Source of the DNA: Butyriboletus loyo
Lineage: Eukaryota > Basidiomycota > Agaricomycetes > Boletales > Boletaceae
Length of the DNA: 64,000 nt
Direction: 5' to 3'
NCBI GenBank assembly: GCA_038093515.1
Contig: JBBPSI010000017.1
Span: forward strand, 1-64,000
A model generated the notes under the pieces. The model was not told the origin of the DNA, made no database searches, and was given only the letters and a program-made list of their open reading frames with translations. The number at the start of each line of letters is the position of its first letter. The stretch's first letter is position 1. This document shows, piece by piece, positions 21,907 through 33,490 of the stretch. A program made the position numbers and the translations under genes.

Positions 21907-22816
21907 TTAGGCACGTTCACCGCGGAGGCGGCGAGCGAGGGCGAGATCCTTGGGTTGACTGCAAGGCGTGTGAATATGGCAAGGGTGTAAGGGGTGTCGG
22001 GCTTACATGGTGACTCTCTTGGCATGGATGGCGGCCAAATTGGTGTCCTCGAAGAGAGAGACGAGGTAGGCTGCACGCTGAGTCAATCATAGTCCGAGCA
22101 TAGGATAAAGAGCGTGGTCACCCTCGCTGGCTTCCTGAAGGGCTAACACGGCCGAGGACTGGAAGCGAAGGTCGGTCTGGACAGTGATGAAGTTGAGAAG
22201 CATATCGACAACGCAACGAGGGACAGACGAACCTTGAAGTCCTGAGCGATTTCTCGGACGAGCCTCTGGAAAGGCAACTTGCGGATGAGAAGCTCAGTGG
22301 ACTTCTGGTACCGCCTGATTTCACGGAGTGCGACAGTGCCCGGACGGAACCTGTGGGGCTTCTTGACGCCTCCGGTAGCAGCGCCCTGGTGAGGTCGAGT
22401 AGGCAAACGATGCGGGGGAGCATGACATGATCACTTACCGCGACACTCTTGCGGGTCTGCTTGGTGGCGAGTTGCTTGCGTGGTGCCTTACCACCAGTCG
22501 TCTTACGAGCGGTTTGCTACAATTTCCAAAAAAGGTAAGTCTCCGAAAACATATCTCGGGACGTTGGAAGTTCGAACGGAAGGGATGAGGCCATCCTCCG
22601 AGGATTGTGGTGACGCGGAAGGACGGGAACGTCGTTTCGAGCCTCCGTGCTGCCATCTTTCCGCGTGTGTGGACACCGTGGGATCTCATCCCCTGAGCGG
22701 TGCCATCCTCTCCTCATGGACGACGAAAGCACCCCGTCGTTCTCACTCCTCACTCCCCCCAAAAAAAATAGGAAACCGCATCAGACACGGTGTATGCATA
22801 CCTTGGTGCGTGCCAT
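21907..22816 (-). CDS. Histone H3 with altered N-terminal tail, six exons
   Basis: Core nucleosomal histone, 138 residues with Met against the usual 136. Exon 1 is only MARTK (22816-22802). Later exons give [26 protein letters not shown], then [16 protein letters not shown], the globular [21 protein letters not shown] joined to [18 protein letters not shown], and a last exon, [16 protein letters not shown]. Every junction uses GT-AG, and the fold region is near-perfect. The tail differs from the canonical one: Ser10 is Thr, Ala24-Ala25 are Gln-Thr, and SVAGAATGG replaces SAPATGG, adding two residues before the lysine equivalent to K36. It is divergent from PFS2, with 288 bp between the starts. 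I infer an H3 variant; it could be the only H3 in this lineage. Confidence 0.95.
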
Positions 22817-23104
22817 CAGATTAGATCTGTTGTAGCCGAAGTTCGTGGGTGAGGTTGGCAGAGATGGTGGTGGTTGAGGGGAAAGAGTGGTGGGGGAATT
22901 CTCTGAGAGGTGCCCTCCTTAAGTCAGTCCACCCACCCACTTTTTGGCTGCCTTTCTGACTCGACATCCCCGCTCCCTTGCGGTGCTTTGTGGTCAGTGC
23001 GCTCTTTCAGTGCACTCATAGAGCCAGCCATTCTACACCGCCACATAACAAACACTTGTAAACGATCAGGGTACTCCCTGCGCCATGTCCTGGTGGTATC
23101 AAAC

Positions 23105-25359
23105 ATGGACACCGCTGCGCTCCCAGTACTTCTTCCATCAAACTCGCTGCCCCAGCCGTCGCACCCGGCCTTGGAATGGACACCAAAACGCTATCTGACC
23201 GGCCCACAACCACCGCCAGTAGACGATGCAAAAGTCCTCGAACAAGAACTCGCCGCAGCACGACAACAAGCCGACGGAAAAGCCGTCAAGAAAACGAGAC
23301 CCCGTCGGACGGTCGATTTCAACGGTGGAATGGGCAGATGGGTGCTGGTACGCACTCGCTCTTCCACGCATCACGTCCTCGTTTGACTCACCCCTTGTCA
23401 TCGTTCCAGTTGCGGAAACACCGGCCTAATCCAACATACGTACCTTGTATGAGACCCGCACCACCCTACATAGTCGACGTACGGATTATTTCCAACCGAT
23501 ACAATCGTGTACATGCTGAACGAATGATAATATTGACTAGCTTTTCCCTCCCATTGCCTACCCAGGTAACGCATCGACATCGCTGTGTACCAAGTTCATA
23601 CACACCTCGACCAACAAAATTCGCTGTCCAGTCAACGTCGTGACGGTCCGTTCCGAGTTGCCATTCACGTCGCATCCGCACACACCTAATCGACCACCCT
23701 TGTTTTCTAGTGGACACCCGAGGCAAGACGCGTTCTGACCGGCTCGACAAGCGGCGAGTTCACGCTCTGGAACGGCCTGACGTTCAACTTTGAGACCATC
23801 CTGCAGGCCCATGATTCTGCCATCCGTGCTTTCCAGTTTACCCATTCAGGTTCTTACCTCGCGTCTGCAGATCAGAGTGGCATCATCAAGTACTTTCAAC
23901 CGAACATGAACAATTTGAATGCATGGCCAGGACATCGGGAGGCTATTCGTGGCTTGAGTTTCAGTCCAGACGATGGTCGGTTCGCAACTGCGAGTGATGA
24001 TGCCACCATTCGAATATGGGCTTTCGAGGAGAGTAGAGAGGAGCGCGTTCTGACTGGTACGCTAGTCTTGGTACCGTCAGACGCTGAACGTTCTGACCCA
24101 ATTCCAAGGTCACGGCTGGGATGTCAAGTGTGTCGAGTGGCATCCGACCAAAGGCCTGCTCGCCTCTGGGAGCAAGGACAACCTGATCAAGTTTTGGGAT
24201 CCCCGCACTGGCACAGTTCTCTCAACGCTGTAAGTCATTCCTTTGACTCCACGTTAAAGGAGAGTACTCCATCCCTGTAGTCACCAACATAAAAACACGA
24301 TCCAAGCCCTTTCTTGGTCCCCGAACGGCAACCTCGTCGCCAGTGCCTCGCGCGACCAAACCGTGCGCGTCTTTGACATCCGCGCCATGAAAGAGTTCCG
24401 CGTCCTCAAAGGACACAAGAAAGAAGTCTGCTGTGCGTACATCTCCCAATACTTTTCCGTACCCACACACTCACATGCACCTTCGCTTACTCTCCACCAC
24501 AGCCGTCACCTGGCACCCCGTCCACCCAATCCTCGTCTCGGGCGGCTCTGAAGGCGCCATCCTCCATTGGGACCTCACCGGCCCCGAACCCACCCCTCTC
24601 CAACCCGCCCTCCTCCCACGCGCGACGCTCTCCCAAGCACACGACTCCAACGTCTGGGCCCTCACCTTCCACCCACTCGGACACATCCTCGTCAGCGCCT
24701 CCAACGACCACACGACCCGCTTCTGGTCGCGCGAACGACCGGGTGACGCGAGCTCCGTGTTTGCGGGGGGCGGAGAGAAGCCACCCGAAGTGACGGACGT
24801 GAGTGGGCAGGATGATGAGGAGGACGGGATGGTCCCTGGGTTCAGCTATGGGAGCGGGCCGAGCGGTGGGGGTGATGGTTTCGGTAGTGGGTTTGGTATC
24901 GGCGGAGGTGTTGGTGGGATGAACGGGAATGGCTCCAGCCTCGCTTCGCAGTGGTGGGGCCGAGAGGAAGATGCGTCCCTTGGCGCTGGCGCAAGCTCCA
25001 TAACGTCGATGACGGCAGGTGCTGGTACGGGTACGGCCCTGCCTGGTGGGTTGTCGGATGGGTTTGGGTATCGAGCGACGCCGTTCGGGGGAGCGGACGA
25101 TGCGATAAACTCGGACGATTTTATCCCTGGGCTGGGAGCTGCTGAACATATGAGGATGGGCAACAACAACAACAACAGCAACAATAACTCGTCGCTGCCG
25201 CCCGTCGGACCGAGACAGAGCGGGCCTTTGCCGCCTCAGGAGGATATGTGGTCTGGTGGGACTGGCGGTGGTGGACGGAACGAAGATTGGGGAAGCGGCG
25301 GACGGAGGGGTGGTGGGTACCACGATAGACGAGGGGTTCCTCGTAGAGGTCGACATTGA
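23105..25359 (+). CDS. PFS2: Polyadenylation factor subunit PFS2 / WDR33-like WD40 protein
   Basis: Nuclear component of the cleavage and polyadenylation factor, which reads the poly(A) signal. The N-terminus contains [13 protein letters not shown], spliced to [13 protein letters not shown]. Seven WD40 blades follow, including [80 protein letters not shown] and [20 protein letters not shown]. These blade sequences are characteristic of PFS2/WDR33. At least five short introns are needed. The C-terminus is Gly-rich, with an Asn run encoded by CAA/AAC repeats near 25161-25190, and ends in an RGG-like tail ([19 protein letters not shown]). Its promoter is shared head-to-head with histone H3. Confidence 0.94.
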
Positions 25360-26001
25360 TCCCCATTGCACATGTACCCCGTCTCCTGCTCGTGCTCTCG
25401 TGCCCTCGTGCTCCAAAAAAAAAAAACGCACTGTCACACAAGTTTACATCGATTCATGTGTATCGCGGCACTTTCAACGTCGCGCGTTGCATGAACCCGA
25501 AAGTGAGAACGACATAAACATAATGCAGTACTTGATCGAAACCCCGGTCTAGTGCGACGCGTATATGATGGCGATAGATACGAGATTGGTCCAAGTACGA
25601 CGAAACATGTACCCAAGGAAACCACATATGGTGGATAAACCTATGGTGTGGAGAAAATTAAGCGGAAAAGTGAGGCCAGTTGTACATTTACATGACGAGG
25701 AGAAAGAGGAAATCGAAGGGATCAAAAGAAGAAGGAAAAAAAAAAAGATATATACTATGTACTCTGTCCGAATGTGCGATGACGAGAATGAGGTGGAAGG
25801 GGAGGCGTTTGTCACCAAGGAGATATACACGAATGACAAGTCATAACGTAGCCAGAACGGTTGTCGAAGAGGGTCTATGTCTATGATGGTGTAAAGCCTG
25901 TGAGGCTTGGAGGTATCACAATGTCCTCCAAGGCACCAGACTATTCATGACAGCTAATATCGCTGTGGCAAGCCTCTGCCAAGATGCATACAAAATAATC
26001 A
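25360..26001. other. Intergenic stretch between convergent genes
   Basis: 642 bp between the PFS2 stop (+) and the CBM21-gene stop (-). Poly-A tracts lie near 25416-25426 and 25736-25746. A 96-codon minus-strand frame (25549-25839) is hydrophobic but partly derived from the poly-A tract, and I do not accept it as a gene. The stretch probably consists of 3' UTRs. Confidence 0.4.
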
Positions 26002-28416
26002 TTAGACGCGCACGGCCGTCGAAGCAGTCGAGCCGCTCGGGTCACGGGATAACCGAGCAGGTATGTCGTGCATATGAGATGAGAAGCTCTGTGGAGGTGG
26101 ATGGGATAGCAAGTACTGCCCAATGCTCGAGGCCGAATGCGAACGAGGGAGTGCTTCCGATGGTTTCTGGAGCAAGGGATCCGCACCAGTGTAAAAACAG
26201 AATCTAAACAGGCAGATCAGCACAAAATGAACGACAAAAACGAGGAAAGGAACGAACTGGTCAAGGAACTGCTTGTAACTCGTGTCACTTCGGGAGCAGT
26301 CTGGGTCAGGTGAAAACAACGGTGTGCAAGAAGATGCGCTCGAAGAGCTCGAGTGCGAAGCTTCGTAAGGCGTCGGCTCCCCACTCCCCACACCACTAGC
26401 TGGCGCAATCTGTATCGATAATGGGGGCTTTAATGTCGATTGCTGAGGTGAATTCATCATAGGCTCCGGCTTTTGAGCAGTGAGTGGGTATGACCGTGTC
26501 CGCGGTAACTGGGCAACAGTGTCTTTGCTCGTGAAATTGAACTTGAGAGGCGACCCAGTAGGTGTCCTCCGCAAGTTGGGGGATCCCTCCATGACCTTGT
26601 CAATATAGCCCCGACGATGATTACGCTCTCGACCATCTTGTAAGCGGGACAAGCTAGGGCTATCAGGTAGGGCTGGCTTTGTCTCAGAGCGAGCTGGTGG
26701 TGTGGGTGTACCGCCCACCGCTTCCCGTGGTGACCCGAGAGAAAGAGGAGAAGACTCTGGTTGTGGTCGCGGGGGGGATGTAAGCTGTTCAGTCTCATGG
26801 GCCTGCAATGTATTGGACCATGGCGCAATGGTCGGGCCAGCGGTGGCCGGAGCACCAGATGGATGTGTGTGCGTGCGCATATGGCGGTTAGGCTGAGGCG
26901 AGGCATTCCTTACCCATTGTGTCTTGTATACCGAAGCGAAATCGTGTCGGGTGGAGAACGGCTTCGCGAATGAAGAATACTGATGATCAGCGCTGAACGA
27001 CCGACCGGGACGATAAGGAGCAACAGGGATAGGAGTAGATCTGGCCTTCGCAAGGCCCTCCAACCTCTGGTCCAAGTCTCTGAGGCTCGTTTCGTTATCG
27101 ACCGCGCTCGAGGGCTCCAAGGGAGGCGCGAGGACGAATTTGACGTGATAATTCTTCCCAGCATTATTATCCCAGAACTCCTGCCCCGCAGTTGCGTACC
27201 GCAACGCGAAGAATATTGTCTTTTCTTCGACACGCGACCAGATGTCGTGTAGGCGGAGGGTGAATGTGAATATATCAAAGGCGCCATCCTCGATCGATCT
27301 ATCATATCGCGCTGTGACTTCGCTCGTCGTTTGCCACCAATCCAACGTAAAACGGACAGCCAACCATTTTTCGTACGCAATATTGCGAACACGAACGCGC
27401 CCGATGATCGTACGTTGATCCTGAGAGAGTTCCAACCCTTGCAATGCGACTTTTTCGCTCTTTCTGGGAGATGACGGCATGTCGGGAACTAGCATCTTGA
27501 CTTGCTGGTTTTCACGGCCGCCATCACCGTAGATAAACGATGGGAACTCGTCCCCGCTTGTATCGCTGGTTGGACTGCCGTCTCTTGACACCGCAAGCGG
27601 TTTTTGCTGTGCCAGGAAAAGTTTCACGTGCTCGAGCTTGGAGTCGAACTTGACAGCCTTTGTATGGGTGGGTGTAACGGGCTCGCTCTTGGCAAAGGAA
27701 CCATCCGTGACGACATGTAGCTCAGGCCGCCGAGCACTCTTGAGGGACGACTTGACAGGTTGACCCGACTTCTTCCGGATGGTTTGGGAGGGTTGTTTGG
27801 CGTTTGGCGTATCGGCAGCCGGTGCCCGAGAGAAGGTAACATTGGAATCGGAAGTGTGACGAGCATGCTTCCCGGTTGATCCTTCCAACCTCAATTGTCC
27901 AAATTTGCTGAACGGCGCCTGTCTAAGCACAGGAAGCGGCGGCGGTATGTCTTCCTCGTCAGATGCACCACGTAGAGGGGTCCGCTTTCTGGCCTCCGAG
28001 TCCGCAAATGAACGCCCATCGTCCCCGAGTTTGACAGGCGTGGAAACCGGTGTTACGGGAGCAAATATATCGCGGGAGTCGATGGCAGTAGAGTGTTGAG
28101 AAGCGACACGCTTTGAACGGGGGATGATGATAGGATCTATTTCATCCGAGGGGGTGGAAGATGAACTTGACCCTGAATCATAGCGCACGTTGGTCGTAGA
28201 ACGAGTCTGTGTCGCGTAATCGATGCTCTCAGAGGATTTTGACGTATTCGAGTCTGATAATGATGTGTCGGAGAAGGAGAGCGGAGGGCTCGAACGTGCG
28301 TTTCTGCATGGTATGTGAGGAAGTGCTGATGTGTTAGAGGTTTGTGTGTAGGTAGAGTCAAGGGTTGGGAATGGGATAACGGACGTGTCCGTTATGCAAA
28401 CCGTCGTGGAAGACAT
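26002..28416 (-). CDS. CBM21 protein phosphatase 1 regulatory (glycogen-targeting) subunit
   Basis: About 786 residues after removal of one 54-nt intron (26257-26204). It contains a CBM21 glycogen-binding domain at about residues 320-430 (LELSQDQRTIIGRVRVRNIA, EKWLAVRFTLDWWQTTSEV, and near the end FWDNNAGKNYHVKF). An RVxF-type PP1 docking motif, KAVKF, lies near residue 250, as in Gac1/GIP2-like subunits that bring PP1 to glycogen enzymes. The C-terminal QFLDQFCFYTG block, conserved in fungal relatives, forms only when the intron is removed. I use MSSTTVC at 28416 because the open frame upstream of it has no ATG. The remainder is Ser/Pro-rich and disordered. Confidence 0.88.
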   Translation of the reverse strand: MSSTTVCITDTSVIPFPTLDSTYTQTSNTSALPHIPCRNARSSPPLSFSDTSLSDSNTSKSSESIDYATQTRSTTNVRYDSGSSSSSTPSDEIDPIIIPRSKRVASQHSTAIDSRDIFAPVTPVSTPVKLGDDGRSFADSEARKRTPLRGASDEEDIPPPLPVLRQAPFSKFGQLRLEGSTGKHARHTSDSNVTFSRAPAADTPNAKQPSQTIRKKSGQPVKSSLKSARRPELHVVTDGSFAKSEPVTPTHTKAVKFDSKLEHVKLFLAQQKPLAVSRDGSPTSDTSGDEFPSFIYGDGGRENQQVKMLVPDMPSSPRKSEKVALQGLELSQDQRTIIGRVRVRNIAYEKWLAVRFTLDWWQTTSEVTARYDRSIEDGAFDIFTFTLRLHDIWSRVEEKTIFFALRYATAGQEFWDNNAGKNYHVKFVLAPPLEPSSAVDNETSLRDLDQRLEGLAKARSTPIPVAPYRPGRSFSADHQYSSFAKPFSTRHDFASVYKTQWVRNASPQPNRHMRTHTHPSGAPATAGPTIAPWSNTLQAHETEQLTSPPRPQPESSPLSLGSPREAVGGTPTPPARSETKPALPDSPSLSRLQDGRERNHRRGYIDKVMEGSPNLRRTPTGSPLKFNFTSKDTVAQLPRTRSYPLTAQKPEPMMNSPQQSTLKPPLSIQIAPASGVGSGEPTPYEASHSSSSSASSCTPLFSPDPDCSRSDTSYKQFLDQFVPFLVFVVHFVLICLFRFCFYTGADPLLQKPSEALPRSHSASSIGQYLLSHPPPQSFSSHMHDIPARLSRDPSGSTASTAVRV

Positions 28417-30310
28417 GTCGAGACGCGATGGCTCAAGGGTAGTGGCTGACGTGGATCGGGGGCTCAGAAGGAGATGAAGAGAGACATGAAGCAAGTGAAG
28501 AGATATGGATGGGGGCGAGACTGACGTCAACGTTTGATTCTGGACCGGGGTTAGTGAGACAAAGGGACCACGCCCACCGATTGAGAAAAGAACGCACGGA
28601 GATGTGAGATTGTCTAGTGGCGAAGAACGTCGTTACAGACGAGGATGGATAATTTACTAAGACAAGTGTCAGCCGCTGGATAGTTAATTGGTGGCAGAGG
28701 ACGAGGACGGAGATTACCAGTTGTCAAGAGTCGTCAACAAAAGAATGTTGGATGGGCCGACGCCGCTGGGGGGGGAGCAGAACCTCGTCGTCGCAAATCA
28801 AAAGAAATAAATTTCCAGAATTTGTCACAAGGACGGTATCGACACAGCCACAATGGAGATATGATATGTCGTATATATTACACCACCTTGTCAATCGTAG
28901 CCAGAGAAGCAACCAACTTACAGCCACGTAGCAACTTACGTATCTTCATAGCGGCGCTGAATGAGCCGCCGATAAGCCTCTTATCGTTGCAAGGATTCTC
29001 GAAACTTGTTCGAGGTCTCCGTCGTCCTGAGAATCCGATCTGCTCAGCAAATGAAGTCGACAGGTGTCAAAGGTAAGTTTCAGAAGCCCGAAGGAGCAAG
29101 CACATCATATACAACCTCCCATTTACTGGATCTCACTTTCCTGGGAAGCGCGGCCCCGTAACGTATCCTCAAACATTCAGAACACCCCTGGACTTCCGTC
29201 GCGACGAATATCGAAATAAAATGACCAGAACATCGTTTGGCAGATCTCCGCATACCTCGGTGCGTTTATACATTCACCCACAAAATATGACAGCAGTCCG
29301 ACAGACCCCCAAATTGTCAATATAATTGCTCACCCAGGTCGCTGTCATTCTTTTCGTCAGCAATCCGATGTGGTCGAGTCCTCATTCTGTTCTCGGCGAC
29401 TCTCAGACTCCACGCCTTCGATCGTCGCACTGAGGCTTGGTCAAAGGCAATTCCGCGCTTCACCACAATTTTCTTGAAAAGCGTATTTACGATCGATTTA
29501 TTCGCGAGAGAAGAGGAGATGACAATGTTGCTTGGTCACCGCTTTCAGGACAGGATCAAGGTCTACAAGTGGATGGAATTCTAACTCTGGTCAAGTACTG
29601 CGTGAAAACAAAGAAAGATGCACGCTCCCTTGAAGAAGTGGGGTTATCTCATGCAACGTTCCCCATCGTCCTGGTCCTTTCGTTGCCCTGAGTAATTTTG
29701 TCCAGTGGATGAGACCTGTTTGCGATAGGCCAGTTGCGTGTCACGCCAACAGTGCAGGAACGTGGTATCACACCCCGCACGGTAAAACATGTGTCGGTAG
29801 TGCGATGGTTATTATAGATCGGATCCATATAAGAGGGTCCAGGGCCCCTTGCGAGTTCTCATCGTGTGCGACTTACGTTCCGCCATGTCCACGCACACAT
29901 TTCGCGCCAGTTTCGAGCTCGCCCTTGTCCAACCGATCAAACATCATCATCGAACTGTGTCAGCTGGGCCGATTGAAAGAGGGGTGCCTTACCGCAGCGG
30001 TGGTCGTGAAAGTGAGCACCCACATTCCTCACCGTCTCGTTGGCACTTTGTCCAATGAACAACAGGGTAAAGGGTCGTCCATCCCGGTTAACTCCTTGGG
30101 TGGTAGTTGAATGGGCGATGCGCACCGGGCCAATCATGCCGACTCTAGTCCGGAAAAACTCCGCTTTAACCCCGCCGTCCCTGCCGAACATACACCTGAG
30201 GTGCTCACACTCGCAGTGTCCAACAACTTTGCTTTCGGTGACTCCCACCTCCACCCCCTCCCTGCCCACTTTTCGCTCCACTTCTCGCCACCTGTATACA
30301 TTGACGCAAA
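28417..30310. other. Long intergenic stretch, no confident gene
   Basis: 1.9 kb between divergent genes (CBM21 on minus, adenylate kinase on plus), so it holds two promoters. Frames at 29437-29691 (+), 29709-30110 (+) and 29937-30317 (-) have no recognised motif and mutually overlapping composition. Possible splice-like ATG...GTAAGT segments near 29050 could belong to a short transcript, but nothing confirms one. Confidence 0.4.
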
Positions 30311-31322
<1,012 letters not shown>

Positions 31323-31575
31323 TTGGTGTTCCGGTTTCGCCCACTCGGCTGCGCATACACGTTTTGTCGTAGATTTTTCATGTATATGCTCCGTAGACGC
31401 AGTTAGACAGAAGACTTGATCGACTTGGCGTGGTTGCTCAGACGCCTTGGGAAGTGCGAAGCCGAAAAAGTGGATATTCTCGCAGACCCCGGTGTCTAAT
31501 ACAGGTATGTGTGTACCGTAGAGCAACGCGTATTTTCGGTGTCCATGACCTCCGTCCTCGTCCTCTCATGGTCGC

Positions 31576-33121
31576 CTACTCGGATTTGGTGTTCTTCGCT
31601 TTCTTCCTCTCACCCTTGACGTCACCTGCGAGCCACAGCGCGGAGAAAATGAAGAACCCAACGCCGGTGCTGACAGCGCCCGCATAGTATGGCCATGCAG
31701 CGCTCAAGAAGCGGGGATATTGGTCATGCCTGGGTGGGACAACAGCTACGGTCGTCGTCGTGTGCAAGAACGAGTGGCTATGGCAAATGAGAGTCAGTGT
31801 GTCATCATCAGCAAAGAAGAGGCTCACCCTTGTCTCCGCCAACCGACAACGAACTTGAAGACGCCGTGTCTGTCTGGTGCACCGAACTGGACCTCGTATT
31901 TCCCGGACTCACCGGCAACGGGGAGCAGTGCAGTACGCACGTGCGGGTCAAGCATGGTGAACTCGAGCTGCAGGTCCGTGAGACCGTCGTACGGTTTCCA
32001 GCTCGTAGTCCGAGGGTCGTACGCCGAAATGTACGCGGTGTAAACCTACATTGCACGACATGAAATGTGAGCGCCTCATCTACAAAGCAAATAACACCAC
32101 CGTACGATCTGGTCATTGATAGTGTACATTTCTGGTGCGTCGGTCTCGTTGACGCGGTGGTGTTCGGTACGGTCGATACGCAGCACTATTGTCTCCTGGA
32201 ACGCCCAAGCAGCGACGTCCCTGGCGAACTGCGCATTGCCGGAGGGGATACCATCGGGGAGCGCCTTCCTTGCATACTCATCGCTAAAGAGCTCGACGCT
32301 GCCGGCAAAAACGACACGCGAGTTCTCAATCGTCTGGAAGCCTGTGACGAGGCCGAGGTGACTGCCTGCCCAGAGACCTTCGCCGTTCTTCTCTGCGGCG
32401 TCGACGATAGCGGCAGCACCCGAGTCGTCGGTGGAATCGGCTGCGAAGCTCGTCAACGGTGCACGAAGAATGGGGACGAGGTAAGGGCTGTTGCCGAGCG
32501 CGTGTGGGGCGCCGGAGAACCAGACGGGGGCGGTGCCTGGAGTGAGGATGGGGGAGTTGGTGACTTGTACGGGGATGAGTGTTGGGGGTTCTTCACGGTT
32601 GGGGTGGTGGGAGATGAGAGGTGTGCCGGGGGGAGGGGGAATGAGGGAGAACTCGGTAGCGAGGGAGGAAAGAGGTGTTTGTTTTGGAGAGAGCGTGACG
32701 AGGAGGTTGGTGTTTTCTGAGAGGAGACCGACCAAGGACTGTGGTGTGATGTCTGAGGCGTATGCTGCGGCTGGGTTAGTAAAGAGTACTGAGAGTTGAT
32801 ATTTATTGGACTGACACTTGGTTTCTGGGGTGAAGAGGATGACGTGGGCGTAGTTGGGTACGCCGTACGCGGTGATGGCGGGACTCACGTCCTTTGGTGC
32901 GCGGAACGTCAGGTCATATCCTCGTTCTGCCAATGTGCGTGAGTGGATGAATAAATGGTAGGTCGCGACTCACTCTCGAGTCCGTTGAAGAAGACGGAAT
33001 AGTTTGCCTTGTCCAGAGAAGGGTCGAGGAGGACGAGGACCTTGTCGCCTGAGCTGGACTGTGCGAGAACGCTGGAGAGGAGGGCGAGGCAAGAAACCAG
33101 CGCTGATTTCAGGAAGCGCAT
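31576..33121 (-). CDS. WBP1: Oligosaccharyltransferase 48-kDa subunit (OST48/WBP1)
   Basis: Essential ER-membrane subunit of the N-glycosylation complex. Signal peptide MRFLKSALVSCLALLSSVLA, then KVLVLLDPSLDKANYSVFF. Intron 1 (GTGAGT donor) joins NGLE to RGYDLTFRAPKDVSP. Further blocks are QLSVLFTNPAAAYASDITPQ (after a short intron near 32820), a lumenal region with NSPYLVPILRAPLTS and SVELFSDEYARKA, and VRWCYLLCR before another intron. The C-terminus has one helix, YYAGAVSTGVGFFIFSALWL, and a Lys-rich tail (ERKKAKNTKSE) that fits a cytosolic dilysine-type ER signal, though the exact K(X)KXX spacing is not met. The gene is divergent from the WD40 gene at 33491. Confidence 0.93.
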
Positions 33122-33490
33122 GGCGTACTCTGACGGGGGCAGACTACTTCCACGTCAATATTCGCTGGGCGTTGTTGTGCTCTGTTGTCCAACAGCTTTG
33201 GCACGTGACCCAATTGACTCATCAGACTTGTTGATGATAGCCTAGGAGAAAACAAACGGTTGTAGTTTGACTAGCGAAACGAAAGCAAATCTGTCGAGCA
33301 GATACACCATCATTGAATTGTCGTCTACAGCAACACAGGTGGCACTTGGGTTTGGCGCCGATGCCAATTCGTACTTGTTGATATTCTCATGGATCACGTG
33401 ATTCCATAGCCTCGGTCACATCTTTCCAGTGAGACACTGGCCGACGCTTTCTCGAGCACGAGCGAGGACAAAAGTCAAAAAGGTAGTGTA
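33122..33490. promoter_or_regulatory. Divergent promoter region, WBP1 / WD40 gene
   Basis: 369 bp between two start codons on opposite strands. No TATA box or named site stands out; the assignment rests on position only. Confidence 0.4.

Noticed and set aside
25549..25839. Hydrophobic 96-codon minus-strand frame that could be a membrane protein
   Set aside because: Its Phe/Leu run comes from the poly-A tract at 25736-25746, and no splice partner or family was found.
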